From positions 21,045,067 through 21,109,066 of the forward strand of contig OX344758.2 of the NCBI GenBank assembly GCA_947034885.2: a stretch of 64,000 nucleotides of DNA, in the 5' to 3' direction. How positions within the stretch are numbered: position 1 is the stretch's first letter; each line of letters begins with the position of its first letter. Below are positions 47,301-61,200 of the stretch, piece by piece. The notes below the pieces were generated by a model. That model did no database searches, had not been told where the DNA came from, and was given only the letters and a program-made list of their open reading frames with translations. Position numbers and translations under genes: made by a program. The DNA is from Thuidium tamariscinum (taxonomy: Eukaryota; Streptophyta; Bryopsida; Hypnales; Thuidiaceae).

Positions 47301-49758
47301 ACCCCGAAAATGCTCAACCACCCACAAGGTCAACACTAAAATATTTTGAAGAGTGCGGATCATCCATGTAGTATTCATTGAGGAAGGTTCAAGAACAATC
47401 GTGTAATACATCAACAGAACGGAGAAATCTTGAATTCTCTACAACTCCACAAGACTCAATGATCCAGATATTCTGAGCGAATTGCAATTCTTTATTACGA
47501 AAACTGATTTTGCTATCTGTAGTCTGAACACAAAAGAGAGCAACGACATTGACAATACATCTAATAATAAATAAATGGTGATTGAGTAGAGGAATTTTAA
47601 TAATACCAAGAAGCTCCGTTTTACTGAAATTCTTGGTGGCTCTGCTGAGCTCCTTGTACGTGAATCGGCGAGGCCCAACCACAGCCACTCCTCCAGGAAT
47701 GGCCTCTTGGTCGAAGCCTCGGTTGGCTTTGGAGCTCCTCCGCACGCACAAGCATCCTAAGCCCAGTCCCAGAAGAAGAAGAAGCGCACCAGCTCCCGCT
47801 GCGGCCGCGACGTACACGGTCAAGTTGTTGCTCTTGCTCGGGGAACTGCAGGACGTTAAGTTGCGCAGACAGTCCGATGACTCCGGTGATACTCCCAAAT
47901 TTCCCCCTGGCGCATACACTGCGGGTCCTGTTTGGAAACAACGTTTTTCAAAACACATCCAAAATAGAAGAATTTGAATGTGTCGAAAGAATCAGAAAGT
48001 TGGAGTTGAAAGCGGTGCTTGTGGGCTGAGTTCCATTATGGAATTTCCCACATGAGAAATTCCGTATGGAAATTGGACAAATTATGCCCTTTGTTGTGCG
48101 TCTAAATTCCATTCCAAGAGTATCGCAGTGTATCCTTATCACTAGACTTTGACTACGGAATTCTTCTACAACTCCACAGATGGACATTTTGGATTCTTCC
48201 TGTGTCCTTCCCTGTGTGAATCTCACAATTCCAGGCTCTGTGCCCTGAAATTGGGAAACCATCCTAGATCACCTGCGTAATGGCAACTCTCCTCTCAAAG
48301 TTTAACAACTGAGCTTCAAAGCAATAGTAAGATTCACTTGGAAATGCATAAAACTTCCCCACAAGAAACCCATATGATACCCCAACATGTACTTGATAGG
48401 AAAATCTAATAATTTCTAAACAAACACGTCACATTCATGACTTTTACGTAATGCTTGGAGGGATACGTTGAACAAGCTGCTGTGGTACAAGACGAAAACA
48501 AGCAGCAGTGCTATGAGAGCCTTTGTCTCTAAGGCAGAAGCTCACTGTTGAAGTGACTTTCGTCACTTGCAAAGCCTCCTCCCTTGGTAACGCACGTTCT
48601 ACTAATGTACATTCTAGCAGTCGTAGCACACTATCTCAACAACAAGGTCCTCAAACTTCACCACCATCAATGTCGATGTAGTACAACCTCGACCAATGCA
48701 AGACCAGGGCCCAAAACGATCAGATGGGGTCATTGAAAAAACTCACCACCGGGAGAAGGACCTTTCGGAGACGGCGCGGGGTTCTGGATAGGAGAGTCCA
48801 CACGCGGCACAGCAGGCGGCACGGCAGGTGGTATAACAGGCGCACTCGCATCCTCAAAACTCGACGAAAATTCCCACGATCGCACCGTCACTTCATGCGG
48901 TCGAAAATACACCGCGGCACTACTGAATCCCACGAACATCTTATCATTCAAGTACGGGTACAGATCCACACTCGTATTCAGATTCCCGATCGACACCGCC
49001 CCCACATCCAGCAGCTCGACCACCAACCGTCTCTTGTTTCCATCGTATTCCACATTCAGCGTATGCACCCCCCGATCTTCAATGCACAGACTCACATTAC
49101 TACCCAACGGATTCGCCATGTCGAAAACAGGCTTGGAGTTCATGGTAATCAGGTCCATGCCCAGGTGACAGGAGCTCACATCCTGAAAGGAGCCGAAGTC
49201 GCTGTACCCCGTGTCGACCTCGATGGCGAACACATGGTTGGTGAGGAAGTTGTCGTTCGTGTCGTTCATGAGACCGAGGTAGCGCCCGTATTCGCCGATG
49301 GTAGTATTGTCGGGGAACAGGCCGAATGCGAGTCCGGAGGTTTGGGCGTAGGCGTAGTGGCTGGGGAGGGTGTCGATGGAGAACGTGAAGGAGGATTTGA
49401 AGGAAGCCAAGGCCTTTGTTCTTGGGTTGCGGAGCTGGATCATTTTCGGGTAGAGGGCTCTTCCCTGGGACACGCCTTGCCATTCGTAGGCGTCGGCGGA
49501 GATATTGGCCATGCGGAGGCGGCCATTGATGATGCGCGCGTCCGCCACGACCGTCACGGAGTCGGCGTCGAATTTCGTGAATGTGAAGTTGGTGGACTGT
49601 TGACAGGTGACGAAGGTTGGGAAGAGGAGGAAGAAGAAGAGGAGAAAGAAGATGCAGACGAAAGGCGATATGGCTGCAAAGCCTGCTTCGGTCCCTGTGC
49701 ATCCCGTTTGGGGATTTGAGCACGGGATGATGGTACGGTGACGATGTGCCATCGGCAT
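44330..49758 (-). CDS. L-type lectin receptor-like kinase (6 exons, 775 aa)
   Basis: Minus-strand exons, 5' to 3': 49758-48747, 47927-47607, 46849-46590, 45658-45299, 44925-44774, 44552-44330; all GT-AG with matching phases. N-terminal hydrophobic stretch (about 31-51) acts as signal peptide after an unusually long 30-residue lead; ATG 49752 is an alternative start. Legume-lectin domain about 56-300, with FAIEVDT (178-183, metal-binding Glu and Asp) and H198-x-G-x-D. Pro-rich stalk 305-345, transmembrane helix about 374-399 followed by CVRR. Kinase: GQGGSGTVY (445-453), Lys467, alpha-C Glu485, HRD 566-568, Asn573, DFG 586-588, APE 612-614, so predicted active. Ser/Asp/Tyr-rich tail after about 725. 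Family members act at the plasma membrane in perception of extracellular signals, often defence. Introns are usually absent in flowering-plant members, so five introns is notable. Seen: domains and splicing. Ligand unknown. Confidence 0.93.
46120..46238. mobile_element. Small MITE in intron 3 of the lectin kinase gene
   Basis: Arms TAAAATGGTGCCCTA (46126-46140) and TAGGGCACCATTTTA (46215-46229) are perfect inverted repeats; similarity extends outward (GGGCTC against GAACCC). Boundaries and TSD are uncertain. It lies directly beside the dispersed repeat at 45989-46120. Confidence 0.5.
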
Positions 49759-50640
49759 TACATTGCCAATTGTTGCTGCTGCTGCTCAGGACGGGATCAT
49801 GTTACAGGTACCTAATCCAATCAAAATTTTGCGTCAGTCAGTCGGTCGGTCAGTCCGTCCCTGGTTGATATTCAATGTGGGATCAATGTTCACAGCCTTC
49901 TCCTCGTGACGAAGCAAGGTTGTTTCCAGGGTTGGTTTCTACTGTAGAGGACCCGGAGAAGGAAACTTAGTATGCTAAACATTTTTAATCTTGTGGGGCT
50001 GGTCCTGAAACTTTGAAGACCTTCGCACAGGAAGCCTCCTGACTTGGCTTCTGAAGGTCGTCTAAGGGCTTCAGAAATCATAACATCGCACGGAGCAAAG
50101 GGTCTGTGAGTAGCTCGGAGTGGTTGAGCAGGTCGTCCCTCAAATATAAAAAAATGATGAATCTAAGGATTCTTTGCGGGTTGATCTCATTGCGCTTTGG
50201 TTTATATAAATATTCTAGGACTCTGCGCATTAGAGAGGACTCTGTTACATAACGCCCCCTACAGAATGCCAGGCAGCATGGCACGCTCTCTATGCTCCTC
50301 TTGACCTGTGTTTTCAAAGCCATGATTTCCGCATGTACCAAAAGAACTAATATAAAATGTTGTACTCTCCAAATAGTCCAGAAAACTACTTTCTAAAAGT
50401 CTCAAGTCTCTTTAGTGTGAGCTACTTCATTCAAAGCGGTTATTTAATGCATGAATCATCTTACATCGCCTGTTCAGAACGTACTACGTTAACTTCCCAC
50501 GTCAGTGATTCCATGACAGGCAGACCGCCACCTTGGTTTCGAACCCACACTAACTTATACAGGAATGAGTAGTCTTAAGCGTCTAATGACACGGATCATG
50601 ACCCAGGATTCATAAACTATGCCAAGCGCTTCCTCACTCG
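49759..50640 (-). promoter_or_regulatory. Upstream region of the lectin kinase gene
   Basis: A TATTTATATAAA motif on the minus strand at about 50198-50209 is a candidate TATA box, implying a leader of about 400 bases. The minus-strand frame 50078-50341 has no recognisable domain and is not called. Confidence 0.3.
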
Positions 50641-51230
50641 ACCTTACTAACAAGATGCAGACATTGTAAAATCCAGATTGAAGATCTCGGAGGTTCACCA
50701 TTGGTCACAGATCGGAAAAATGCACTCCGAGTCGCCCTCTCATCGAACGCTAGCATCTTCCAACCTGCATCCTGCAATCTCATTGAACTTCAACGACGCT
50801 TGCAACCTGGGAACCCTTCAGAAGACCGATCTCACGCACTCCACGAGAAGCCTGCAGGCTGTGAGCTATCACTGAGCTCACATTGTGCAGACTCCGAAGC
50901 TTGGTTACAAAAACATCGAGATCGAGCTCTACACAACCCCTGCGTTAGCTAGATTTCCCACACCACCAGCACCACCAGACGGCAGACATGAAGAATTTGA
51001 ATGCATATGCGACCCCAAGTCACTGGAATCCATGCACTCAGGCTGCCTCATGAGACGTGATTCGATCTTTCACTAGCTTCAGAGGCAAAGACTGCAACAA
51101 TTTCTTGATGAGAGAGAAGGGCGTTCCACGACAAGCTTAGAACACTTGAGCTTGCGGCGGAGGCGAGCGTTGCGGATTGCCGCCATTGCAGTCCCCGAAA
51201 TGGAGGCGAAAGATGCTCCCATCTAATCGC
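50641..51230 (+). pseudogene. Possible degraded coding relic
   Basis: GC-richer than the surroundings. One + frame is open from at least 50650 to the TAG at 50950-50952 and reads as a normal-looking protein (RCRHCKIQIEDLGG ...). A second frame, 50885-51076, is interrupted only by one TAG and continues in frame as LQRQRLQQFLDEREG ... to a stop near 51228. No start, splice pair or known family was identified. It may be a decayed gene or exon remnants; a chance effect of composition is possible. Confidence 0.3.
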
Positions 51231-52650
51231 AGTCTATTTTTGAGCTGCTAGAGAGGCAAATTCAGCTGGCAGAATCAGCTGTGGGAAACTTTTTAGGACT
51301 CAAGGTTCGTTTTGATGTCATGCTTTCGCATTGGCAGGATGGCTATGGCGCACTAGTCGCTAAGTTTAATCAGTTTTCGGCAGGATTTTAGCTGCCAATC
51401 CTGCCTCCGTCTGTATGCTGTTGTTGTCAGGTAATTCTACTACATGCGACAGAAATAGTTCATAATCTTTCATGCCATGAAGTAAATTACCCCATTACAG
51501 TCAAACAAGCCCATTGTGAGCAAAATTGTAGTCATTGTGTACATTTTAGAGCTTTAATGTACACCACCCTTGTAATCTTGCCAGCTATAGGATTGCTTCC
51601 ATTTGACCTGTAATGGTATAGTTTATCTTAGAGCATGTCTATCCAACTAGCGTAAATTATGTTTTTGGTGATTACCATGGTGTGACTTGGCCTTCTTTGC
51701 AATGACAAAAAATCCGCTTACATTTACATGGATAAAAAGACGGTTTTGTTTCTTTAATCATGCACTCTATAATTCTTTCACAAATTGTCATATATTCACA
51801 ATGAACAAAATATCATGCCCTTTAAGAAGGTTTAAAAAGATCGCCATGGAAGTGGAAACCATTCAATTATTATAATTTTGTTTGATATGTATACATGGAA
51901 GTGGGCTCATTCTAATATCCTTTAATTGTTTTTTGCAAACTAAAACCCCTCATAATTTTCATCTCATCAATCAAAATGGAATTATTCAAAGCTTTTTGGG
52001 TGGATACAAATCTTCAAAACCAATTTTATATTTTTGTTTCTAAAAAAGTGATTTTTTTATCTACCTAGAATCCTAGATTGCCCAAACAAGGGGAGAATAT
52101 ACATATCATGCAATAATTTTTTAACAATATAGTCAAAAGTTATGAAAATTATTGTACCTTAAAGATATTCCTTGTTCACATGTGTAAAAATTTCAAGAAA
52201 AAAAAAACTTTAGACAAAGAGGCATGTTTTGCTCAATTTGATTGCCTCATTGGTGATAGGTAAAAATCCAAAAAAAAGACTCCTTGTCTTGCTAAAAATT
52301 ATCCTTTTACTACATGAAGTTAGACTTGAGAATAAAGTCACTAGAAGTGTTATAAAATCCACATGTAGTGACACGAAATCAAGACACAAAAAACATCTAA
52401 ATTTTGACATTGGATGACCAAAACACCCTAAAAACGTCCAATAGCAAGGTAAAAAAAAACAATTATTAAGTCTTGAAACAAGAACTTTTACAATATCTTG
52501 AACATTTTGAAATATTTTGACCACTTCAAATTATTCTAAAAGAAGTTGTTAACTTGGTCACTTTATTTTTTCACCTTTCAAATGGAAGTATTCAAGGGTG
52601 TTTTGATCATCTAATATCCAAATCTAGATTTTTTGTGTGATTTTGGTACA

Positions 52651-52812
52651 CTTCTACTACAAAATTCAAGGGTATAAATGACTTGCTTACAATGACTATA
52701 GAAGTCATTTTTTCTCCACAATGACTGTAAAATAGTCACTTTGCAGTCATTCTTAAGTTGTAGTCATTGTAGGCAAGTCATTGTAGATACTTATACTTAT
52801 TTTTTGGTAGTG
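52651..52812. mobile_element. Eroded CACTA-type MITE, 162 bp
   Basis: Right end inverted reads CACTACCAAAAAATAAGTAT; left end CTTCTACTACAAAATTCAAG is partly degraded. The flanking triplet ACA lies at 52648-52650 and 52813-52815. The inner arms repeat AATGACTTGC(T/C)TACAATGACTA in inverted order. Confidence 0.45.
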
Positions 52813-54434
52813 ACAAGATTCTCCTAACAATTTTTTCAAGTTCTACTATCTTATGAATAAAAAGATTCTCCTATCATTTTGAAGATTTTAAGACAAAATT
52901 CTCAAAAAAACATATTCTTCACCCACATGTCATCAAATTTGTCTAGCAAATAAGATAAGTTTTCAATGGTTAGTAAGGAATTAGAAATTGAAAGTGCTAT
53001 CCTATTATTAAAGAAATATCATAATATCACTTACCTCCCAAAGTCTCCAAAACATCACATTTGCAAAAGTGGACTATTAGTTTATAACAAAGGAAGTCTA
53101 GCAAAATCAATTCCTAAATAATAAAGTTCATACTTTGCTAATTTCATGCACATAGTCTACAACTTTACCAAGAAAGAATTGTACTATTTTCCACTAAATT
53201 TTTTGGAGGTAGAACCCAATGAACTTGATTTTTTACAAGACATGGCTAACTCAATTGTAATTGTATCCCATTTTTTTTAAATTAAAATTTTTTATTTTAT
53301 ATTGAAAAGTCAATTTTGTTTATTTGTCATACTTTGAGGTTTAGGGTTTTTAGTACTAGAGACCACCCAAAATTAATAATCTAGAGCTGAAATTTTTGTA
53401 GTCTATTTTGAGTTTTTAACAAAAAAAAAGACATGCATTTACTAAGGGACATTTAAAAATACATCACTTTATGGCTCCTATATTTGTATGAATAGGGCTC
53501 CCTTGTGCACACACAAATAAACATTGAAGATGATTTTGGTTTCATTTTTTTGGTGAAATATGATTACCCTCACAAATCAACAATTTTTAGGTCTTTTCTA
53601 TTCATCATTTTCTATTTATCATTAATTTGTGCCTCATTGTATCTGATTTTGTGACAAACGTTTTCTTTTTTCAAATAGTATTGTTTCAATACTTGCAAAT
53701 AGTCATAGAACTAAAAATAGTACTTTTAGCTATTGATTTTTTAAATCAACAATTGAGATTGTTCTATTTCATAGTCTTTGTAGTACTTGTAGTATTGATC
53801 ACAAAATTGTAGTTTTGGCAAAATACTACCAAAAATGGATGGTCTTCCTTACAAACACAAAAAGTTTCAAAAAACTAACTCCATTTTTTTCAAAATCAGT
53901 TTTAAACTCCATTTTTCACTTACTTGCAAATTTCACATTCAAAGCTTTCTCTTGCTAAAAGAAAAGTCAAAATTGTCATATTTGTTGCATTGAGCCCTAC
54001 AAACAAAGAAATGGTTTGGGAGGAAATCCAATTGTAGATTTGTAGGGTCTTGTATCACATTGTCATAAGAGTATATAGCAAAAAATTTGAAAAGTTTAAG
54101 TTTACAAATTAGAAGATATTAGCTATCAAAGTTGAAAAAAAGTTTTTTTTCTTCTTTCAATCCCCTTGAAATTGATAGTCAAAGTTTTTATATCAATATT
54201 GTGTCAAGGCTTTACATTCTTAAAAATGTCTTTACATGATATCCTCTCTTCAATTGTCCTTATCCCTTTGATTGCTCCCTTTCAAAGTGAAGGAACAATC
54301 CTAAATTATCTTACTCTACAAGTTCCTTTTTTGCAAAAGAAATGCTCTAATTTCTAATTCATAAGTCTAGTTTGCATGAAAATTATATGTGAGCAAAACT
54401 TTCAAAATTACAAATTGTTGAAGGAAGATAATGT

Positions 54435-54771
54435 ATAAGAGGATTTATGGCCCTTCTACAAGACTGCGAGTTCCCAAACGCTAGGAACACAATGGGAACT
54501 CTAGGAATCCCATGCTGATGTGGTCGAGCGACTGCCACGTCAGATAATATTAATTAATTAACTAATTTAATTAATTATTAAATATTTTTAAAATATTTTT
54601 TTAAATCATGTTTTTTCTTTCTGATACATTCTGAAAATTTTGGGAAAAAAAATTAAATTTTTTTTTTCGAAATTCAAAAATTCAGACCAACAGGGGCTGG
54701 TCTGAATCAGTGGGAACAGTTTCAGCGAATGGCCTTGAAACAGTCTCTTGGAGGCCCAAAAATCCTCTTAT
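54435..54771. mobile_element. MITE W2, 337 bp
   Basis: Ends ATAAGAGGATTT and AATCCTCTTAT; homologous to W1 at 23537-23850 over its length. Confidence 0.7.
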
Positions 54772-57455
54772 GACCAAATTGAAAACGATAGGACTAATAG
54801 TATAATAGCTTGTTCCAAGGGAGACGGTGAACTTCTAAGCGCTCAAACGACCATTTTTTGGTCGCTGCCCGACTTCGGGCAGAATTTTCAGGCAAAAAAA
54901 ACTTTTTCCCAATTTTTTTTTCGGTTTTGAAAAAATTGGGTTTTCTTTCAACATTCTTATTCAAAACTAAGATCAGTACAAACAAACAAAAACTATAATA
55001 GATATAGCACAAAAAGGTTTAGAATTGCCTAGTGTTGAAAAACTTACTATTTTGGGAAAGTATTGATGGCCTCATTATTAGATCTTTTGCATTTTTTCAC
55101 AAATCAATAGAAACCACAATTTTAACCAATAAAAAATTTCATATACTAAATAAAGAAATTGTATTTTTGGTAAATTTTTGAAGTTATATCTTCAAAATTC
55201 ATTTGAAGAGAATCTAAAAATAATTTTATAATTTTGACCATATAGATACTTTCTACATTTTGTGCTTCACATTATCTTCTTTGATACTAACTTCAAAAAA
55301 GTTACAGAACTTACATTTTATCACACATTTATTTTGTCCTAACCCCTTGGGCTTTTAGGGGTTAAGTAGGAATCTATACTAATTGGTTCAATATCTGATA
55401 TTGAAATATCTTGACTTAAATCCAATGATCCAATTTGGAATTCTTTAGCCAAAAGCATTACTTCAACAATATTATACATCCCAATTGGAAGCCAGCATTT
55501 GTAGTTATTTAATATTATTTACTTCCAACTTAACTTATAGCTGATTCATTTGCATAGTCAATCAATTCTATTAATACAAACATCCATAGACAACCCGTAT
55601 ACAAGAACCACTTCGTCTAAATTGTTTTTATTATACTACCAAATTGGTGAATAATTCATTGTTTACAATTTCATAAACTTTCAACAATTAACTCATCCTC
55701 ATGTCGTCTCACACTATTCTCCACCAACTAAGCATAGACACCACCAATCCTCTAATTAACATACTACACTCATCTCCACAATCCAATTTGACACCACAAA
55801 TTCTCCATCTAATTCATTCACATCACATAGCACAAAATAAAACAAAACAAACACAACCAACTTAGGACTCTCATCAATGGGTAAAGAAAGGAATTAGAAT
55901 TCAAAATCAAATAGGCATGAGAGGAGACAGTCAACAATTGCCAACAACTAAACCAATTGAGCCATCTTCAAATTAGGTACTCACCAATTAGACTTGACTA
56001 CTATCTAGTATTTAATCCAACTTGGCTATCAAGCTATTGACTACAAAAACAATGTAATTCACTTTATTAGCAACCCAATTGGTAAATCATAATATCAAAA
56101 TGGTAAACAATTGCAAAAATTGTGAAATTGTCCAAAATTGGAATATAAAATATTATCTACATGCATCTCTAGTAAAAGTTTCAAAACATTGTAGCCAAAA
56201 TTAAAGCAATAGGAGCTTGCCTAAATCTATTTTGTATCCTAAGAAGACATTTGAAATTTAGGGTTGATTTTTAGAAGGCCATGACTTTCAAATTAAGGTA
56301 GTTAGCCAAAATAATTTACATTCTTAGATAAGTAGGCACATTCTTCATCTCTACAATATTGTAGGAAGTCATTCATAAGACACTTTTAGTCCTTGGCATC
56401 ATTATAGGATTAAATTGATAAATGAATATCCAAATTTGAACCTCTCAATATACTTTTCACATATATAAAAGAAAATTTGTTCAAAAATAAATAAATGTGA
56501 TTTTGACTTGGACAACCAAAATAAGTTGCATATCAAGAAAGCTCAAAGACAAAAAAAAAAATAACCAAGTGACAATATATCATGCCTAAGGGAGTCCTTA
56601 ATGTAACCTTTGTTGCAAAATGGTATTAATTTTTTCAAAGTCGGTAGGGCCTTGTATTCAAAATTTGATCTAATTTCCAATGCAATAGTGACTTTGTTCC
56701 AAATTATAAGGGCATGCTTGCCAATTTTTTCCCATTATTCAACAACTACACAAGCTCTAGAAAATCTTCAATGGTCATGAACAAATGCAAAATTATCTTG
56801 ATCATTTCAATGCTACTGCTCTATATAGATAAAATTCTTTTGGATCATCCACTACTTTCTATTGAAGTTGCGAATTCAATGGCTCTAAGCACAATGTAAA
56901 GAAATTCAACATGTGAAAAAAGATTATTGAATTCTTCTCTCCAATGTATGACCCGCATGCTACAAAGACAAAAATTCTCCAAGGATTGTGACTTAATTCT
57001 ATTAAATAACACCAATGCCAAGCCTAGGTGTCAAGCTCTAGTTGCAAATGACTTTCAATAAAATCATTTAGATGATTAGGTGAATTTTGTTAAGTCCACT
57101 TGAGGGGCAAAAAAGTTTGGGTCCTCTTAGCAACTCAAAGGTGTAAGGTCAAAACAACCTTTGCTTAGTTAGCGATGAATCACAAATTAAATGGCAAATC
57201 TTTTTTTAACCTATTTTTTTACTAAAATTTTGTTTTCTCAATGCTAAAAGTTTCATCCATGTGACCATTTTTCATCCATTTTGATCAATTTATAAATAAA
57301 TTCACAATTTTTTATTTGAGTTTAAGAAACATATCATTGTACGCCACTTTAGAAATTTGGAAAAATTTGAACCACCCCATTAGGTTGAGACTTCAATTTT
57401 ATTAAAGAAAACAAATTTAATGTGATTAGATAGCATGTAAGCTTGAAGGTTTGGA

Positions 57456-58212
57456 TTAACCCATAAAGCCCTGAGGTGCGTTTTTGGGCATTATAAACTT
57501 TTTGGGCAGCTTACTACGAATGGAATTTTTATTTTTCTTCTTTGAAATTTTTACACAAGATGTACCCAAGGAGTAGCTTTAAGGCCCAACAATTTTCGTA
57601 ACTTTTGACTTTGTGGTTAAAAAGTTATGGCATGATATGTCGTTTTCTTTACTTGGAGGGCAACCCGGGCAGCTAAAAAAACTTAAATTTTTTTTTTTTT
57701 CAAAAGTCAAATTTCAAATTGATTCTTTAGGTTTTTATAGACATAGGAAGCTTTGTTTCATTCCATTTGGATTAAGGAGTCAAAAGTTATGAGGAATTTT
57801 AGTTTGTGGGTAGGTATGGTTTTCAAAAATTCCATACCTACCCATCTCGCTACCCACAAACTAAAATTGCTCATAAATTTTGACTCTTTAATACAAATGG
57901 AATGAAACAAAGCTTCCTATGTCTATAAAACCCTAAAGAATCAATTTGAAATTTGACTTTTGAAAAAATAATTTTTTTTAAATAATTTTTTTCAGTTGCC
58001 CAGGCTGCCCTCTGAGTAAAGAAAATGATATATCATGCCATAATTTTTTAACCACAAAGTCAAAAGTTACAAAATTTGTTGGGCCCTAAAGCTACTCCTT
58101 GGGCACATCTTGTGTAAAAATTTCAGCAAAAATAAATAAAAACTCCATTTGTAATGAGCTGCCTAAAAAATTTATAATGCTATAAAACGCATCTCAGGGC
58201 TTTAGGGGTTAA
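57456..58212. mobile_element. Foldback element Z2 (long inverted repeat, TTAA ends)
   Basis: Termini TTAACCCATAAAGCCCTGAG and CTCAGGGCTTTAGGGGTTAA, with facing arms of about 350 bp around a loop near 57825-57850. Same family as Z1. The arms are imperfect, more diverged than in Z1. No coding capacity. Confidence 0.72.
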
Positions 58213-61200
58213 CAAAGGTATGACCTAAACTATAGGCAAAAATTTGATTTTGGGAAAAGATTAGTCAATACTATTATATTGTATGCAATCATTCATTGCC
58301 TTCTGGAAATAAACACATGCAAGTTGAATATAGATTCAAATAATAAATTAAACGTGATATTTCATGTAGTATATAATAGTTCTATTGTTTATATGGTATA
58401 AAAAGAATTTTTGATGGACTTAAAAGTACAAAATCTACTAACAATCCAAAGTAATTTTCAAAGTGCAATTTAAATTGACATTTACATAGCATCTTCATCA
58501 AAGAAATATGATAATTATATTTAAGAATTACTCAAATTAATTAAACTTCCATTTATGAATGCTTGTCTTGTCTTTTTAAATTCTTACAATGAAAAACGTA
58601 AGTTGGTATTTCAAAAATTATACAAACAATATCCACTTGAATTTTATGCAATTTAATTTTTCTACAATACTACAAATTTTAATAATTTTGAAAATTTGCT
58701 TAAAAAACTAGAGCCAAAATTTAACAAAGCATTCTACTATTGTGATCCTATTAATAATTTTTGTGTAAACTTAGAAAATTATGATAAATACATTATTAAT
58801 CAAGTGTGCTTTTTTGGCCAATTAAAATGGTCATTTTAAAATATTTACAATTTAAAATGAAATGCTGACAAAAAGGCTATAGTATAATTATCATTGTCCA
58901 AATAATTTATAAGTTAATTCCATCTTATTTTTAGAATATTTAACCTCTCTTGTTAGAAAATAGGAATAAAAATGTACTATAACTATTGATATGTTTTGAA
59001 ATTGTGATGTCCAATAGAAAGATGATCTAACACTCTAGCATAGTAGCATAGTGGAATGGCATTGTTATTTAATTTTTGAACTACAATAGTTTTGCAAGAT
59101 AAAAAATGTTGTTGCTAAAATGTTTCACTTGAATTATGCCTCAAACCTCAAAACAAGTTAATAAGATTCTTAAACTTGACATGGCACTTTATTAGCACAC
59201 AAAACACTATGTTAATTTTTAATGAGATTTTATTGCAACATATGTTCTAAAGGATCAATTCCATTACCTACAGTCATGCATCACTTATGGGCTATTTTTC
59301 TTTTTTCAAGTAATTAGAATAAAAAAGTTTCTTGGAAAACAAGTAGCTTTATGGGAATATATTTCTAATTTCTATTATTGCTTAGGAACAAAACTTATGT
59401 CATCTAAACTAATAATTTTTTAATTCTAGTACTAATAAAATAAAATGTTCCATTTGGATTAGTAATAGAAAAGTTATAGAAGATCTTGTTTTGTAGGCAA
59501 TCAAAGCACCTTCCTAAAAAATAATGAATTAATAGCACATTGTACCTATTTTAAAATTCAATTTTCAGAATTTTTCACCACTAAAATTAACTTCTCTAGC
59601 TATAATGGTCTTATTCATACAATTGATTCTCTTCTATGAACTATTAATACTTTAATTTTTCTTTTTATCTTGTACCTACTTTTACTTAATATTATTAAAA
59701 AAAAAATGCAAATCAAGTCTTTTCTTTTAATTTTGTTTTTCAGAATTCCAAATCAATCCTTCATTACAAAAAATTTAATTTAAATCCAAAGAGAAAAAAC
59801 TTTATATGAAGGGGATTCAAAATCTTATAACATAGTAAAGTAAAGTTTAATTAATAAAATATTTTCTTCACTTTAGACACATATGTATGACATTACAATC
59901 TATGAAATCAAAGGTTTTTAGAAAAAAAATTAGAAGTTTTCATACCAATTTTCTACAAGATTCTATTGTTAAATAAACAACTTTGTTGCTTATTTTTCAC
60001 TTCGTATTAGAAATGTGGATTTTGAATGGTTTTTTATTTAAAAAAAGGAAACAAAGGTTGCTACCATGTAAGCCTAAGAGTGTGAGCTCATGAGCATTAA
60101 AGACTACATATCTATAATATATGTATCTATGATATGGAAAATTTCTATAATTAAAGTATGACTATACTATAAATACCTTAATTATAGGTGTTTTTGTCAT
60201 AATTACCATCAATGGTTGTTGTATATCTACTTATATACATACGCAAGGCTCACAAGCTCACATCTTCATACTCTCATACTAGCATTGTTGATCAATTGGT
60301 TTAGGGAATTCAACGGTTTATTTGAAATTTTTTCACAAAGTACAAATAGCAATGAAGTCAATATTGCAATAATTTCTCAAGTAATAAATTTATTATTTAC
60401 TTCCAAAAAAAACTAAGCAAGGGTTTTTAAATTAAACTATTACTATTAGAATTATACTTCTTGATACAAGATGAAATTGATATTTTTTGATATAATTCTT
60501 TTTATAAATGTTGAATTTAGATGAAAAGCATACAAATAGAATGTGTAATGTCGATGTCATCATGTAAAATTTGCAATTACAATCATGAATTATATTTTAA
60601 AACTTCTTAAAAATAAAAAATAAATTAGAAATAGGATTTTCCAAATTTATCTTTTTTAGTTTCGTTGGCTAAAATTCTTTGACTATTTTTCACAAAAATG
60701 TGCCCAAAATTGTCACTTTCTAGTGCATTGAGAAAAAAATGAACTATTAGAACATTTTTCTTAAACTTTCAATCTACAAATTTCTATTAGAATAATATAG
60801 AGGAATTTGTGGAAATATTTTTACACCATTTGTCTATATAGGTTGCAAGATTATAGTATTTCAAATTAGGTGAAAAGAAATTTTGGGCCCTATCCAAAAA
60901 TGCAAGTATAGTCTTATTCTACTTTGTCAAAAAAGAACTTACTATCCTACTTTGGAAATTGAGATAGTTATTTATGTTAGTTAATTGATTGTAAATTTTC
61001 AAAAATAATAAAAGTGTCTAAAATACACAAAAAATCTTACACTAGGAGGATGTGTAGAAACAAGCATCTAAGTATTTGAGCAAAATTTCAATTTTGGGAT
61101 GAGAACTCATTTAAAAAAAAATCAAAATACTAACTGTCGACACAAAGTTTTTTTTTAATATATTAGAAAAATATTAAAAAATAAAAAATAAAAATCATAA

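Noticed and set aside
48724..49719. 331-codon + frame opposite the lectin exon
   Set aside because: Arg/His/Glu-rich antisense shadow of the lectin domain, with no domain and no splice context.
50260..50290. Minus-strand TGCCTGGCATTCTGTAGGGG, similar to the start of plant miR160
   Set aside because: Only the first 8 bases match continuously, with several mismatches after; miR160 is almost invariant in land plants, and I saw no hairpin partner.
55345..55366. TTTTAGGGGTTAA as the right end of another foldback element
   Set aside because: No matching left terminus or facing arm found upstream within a few kb.
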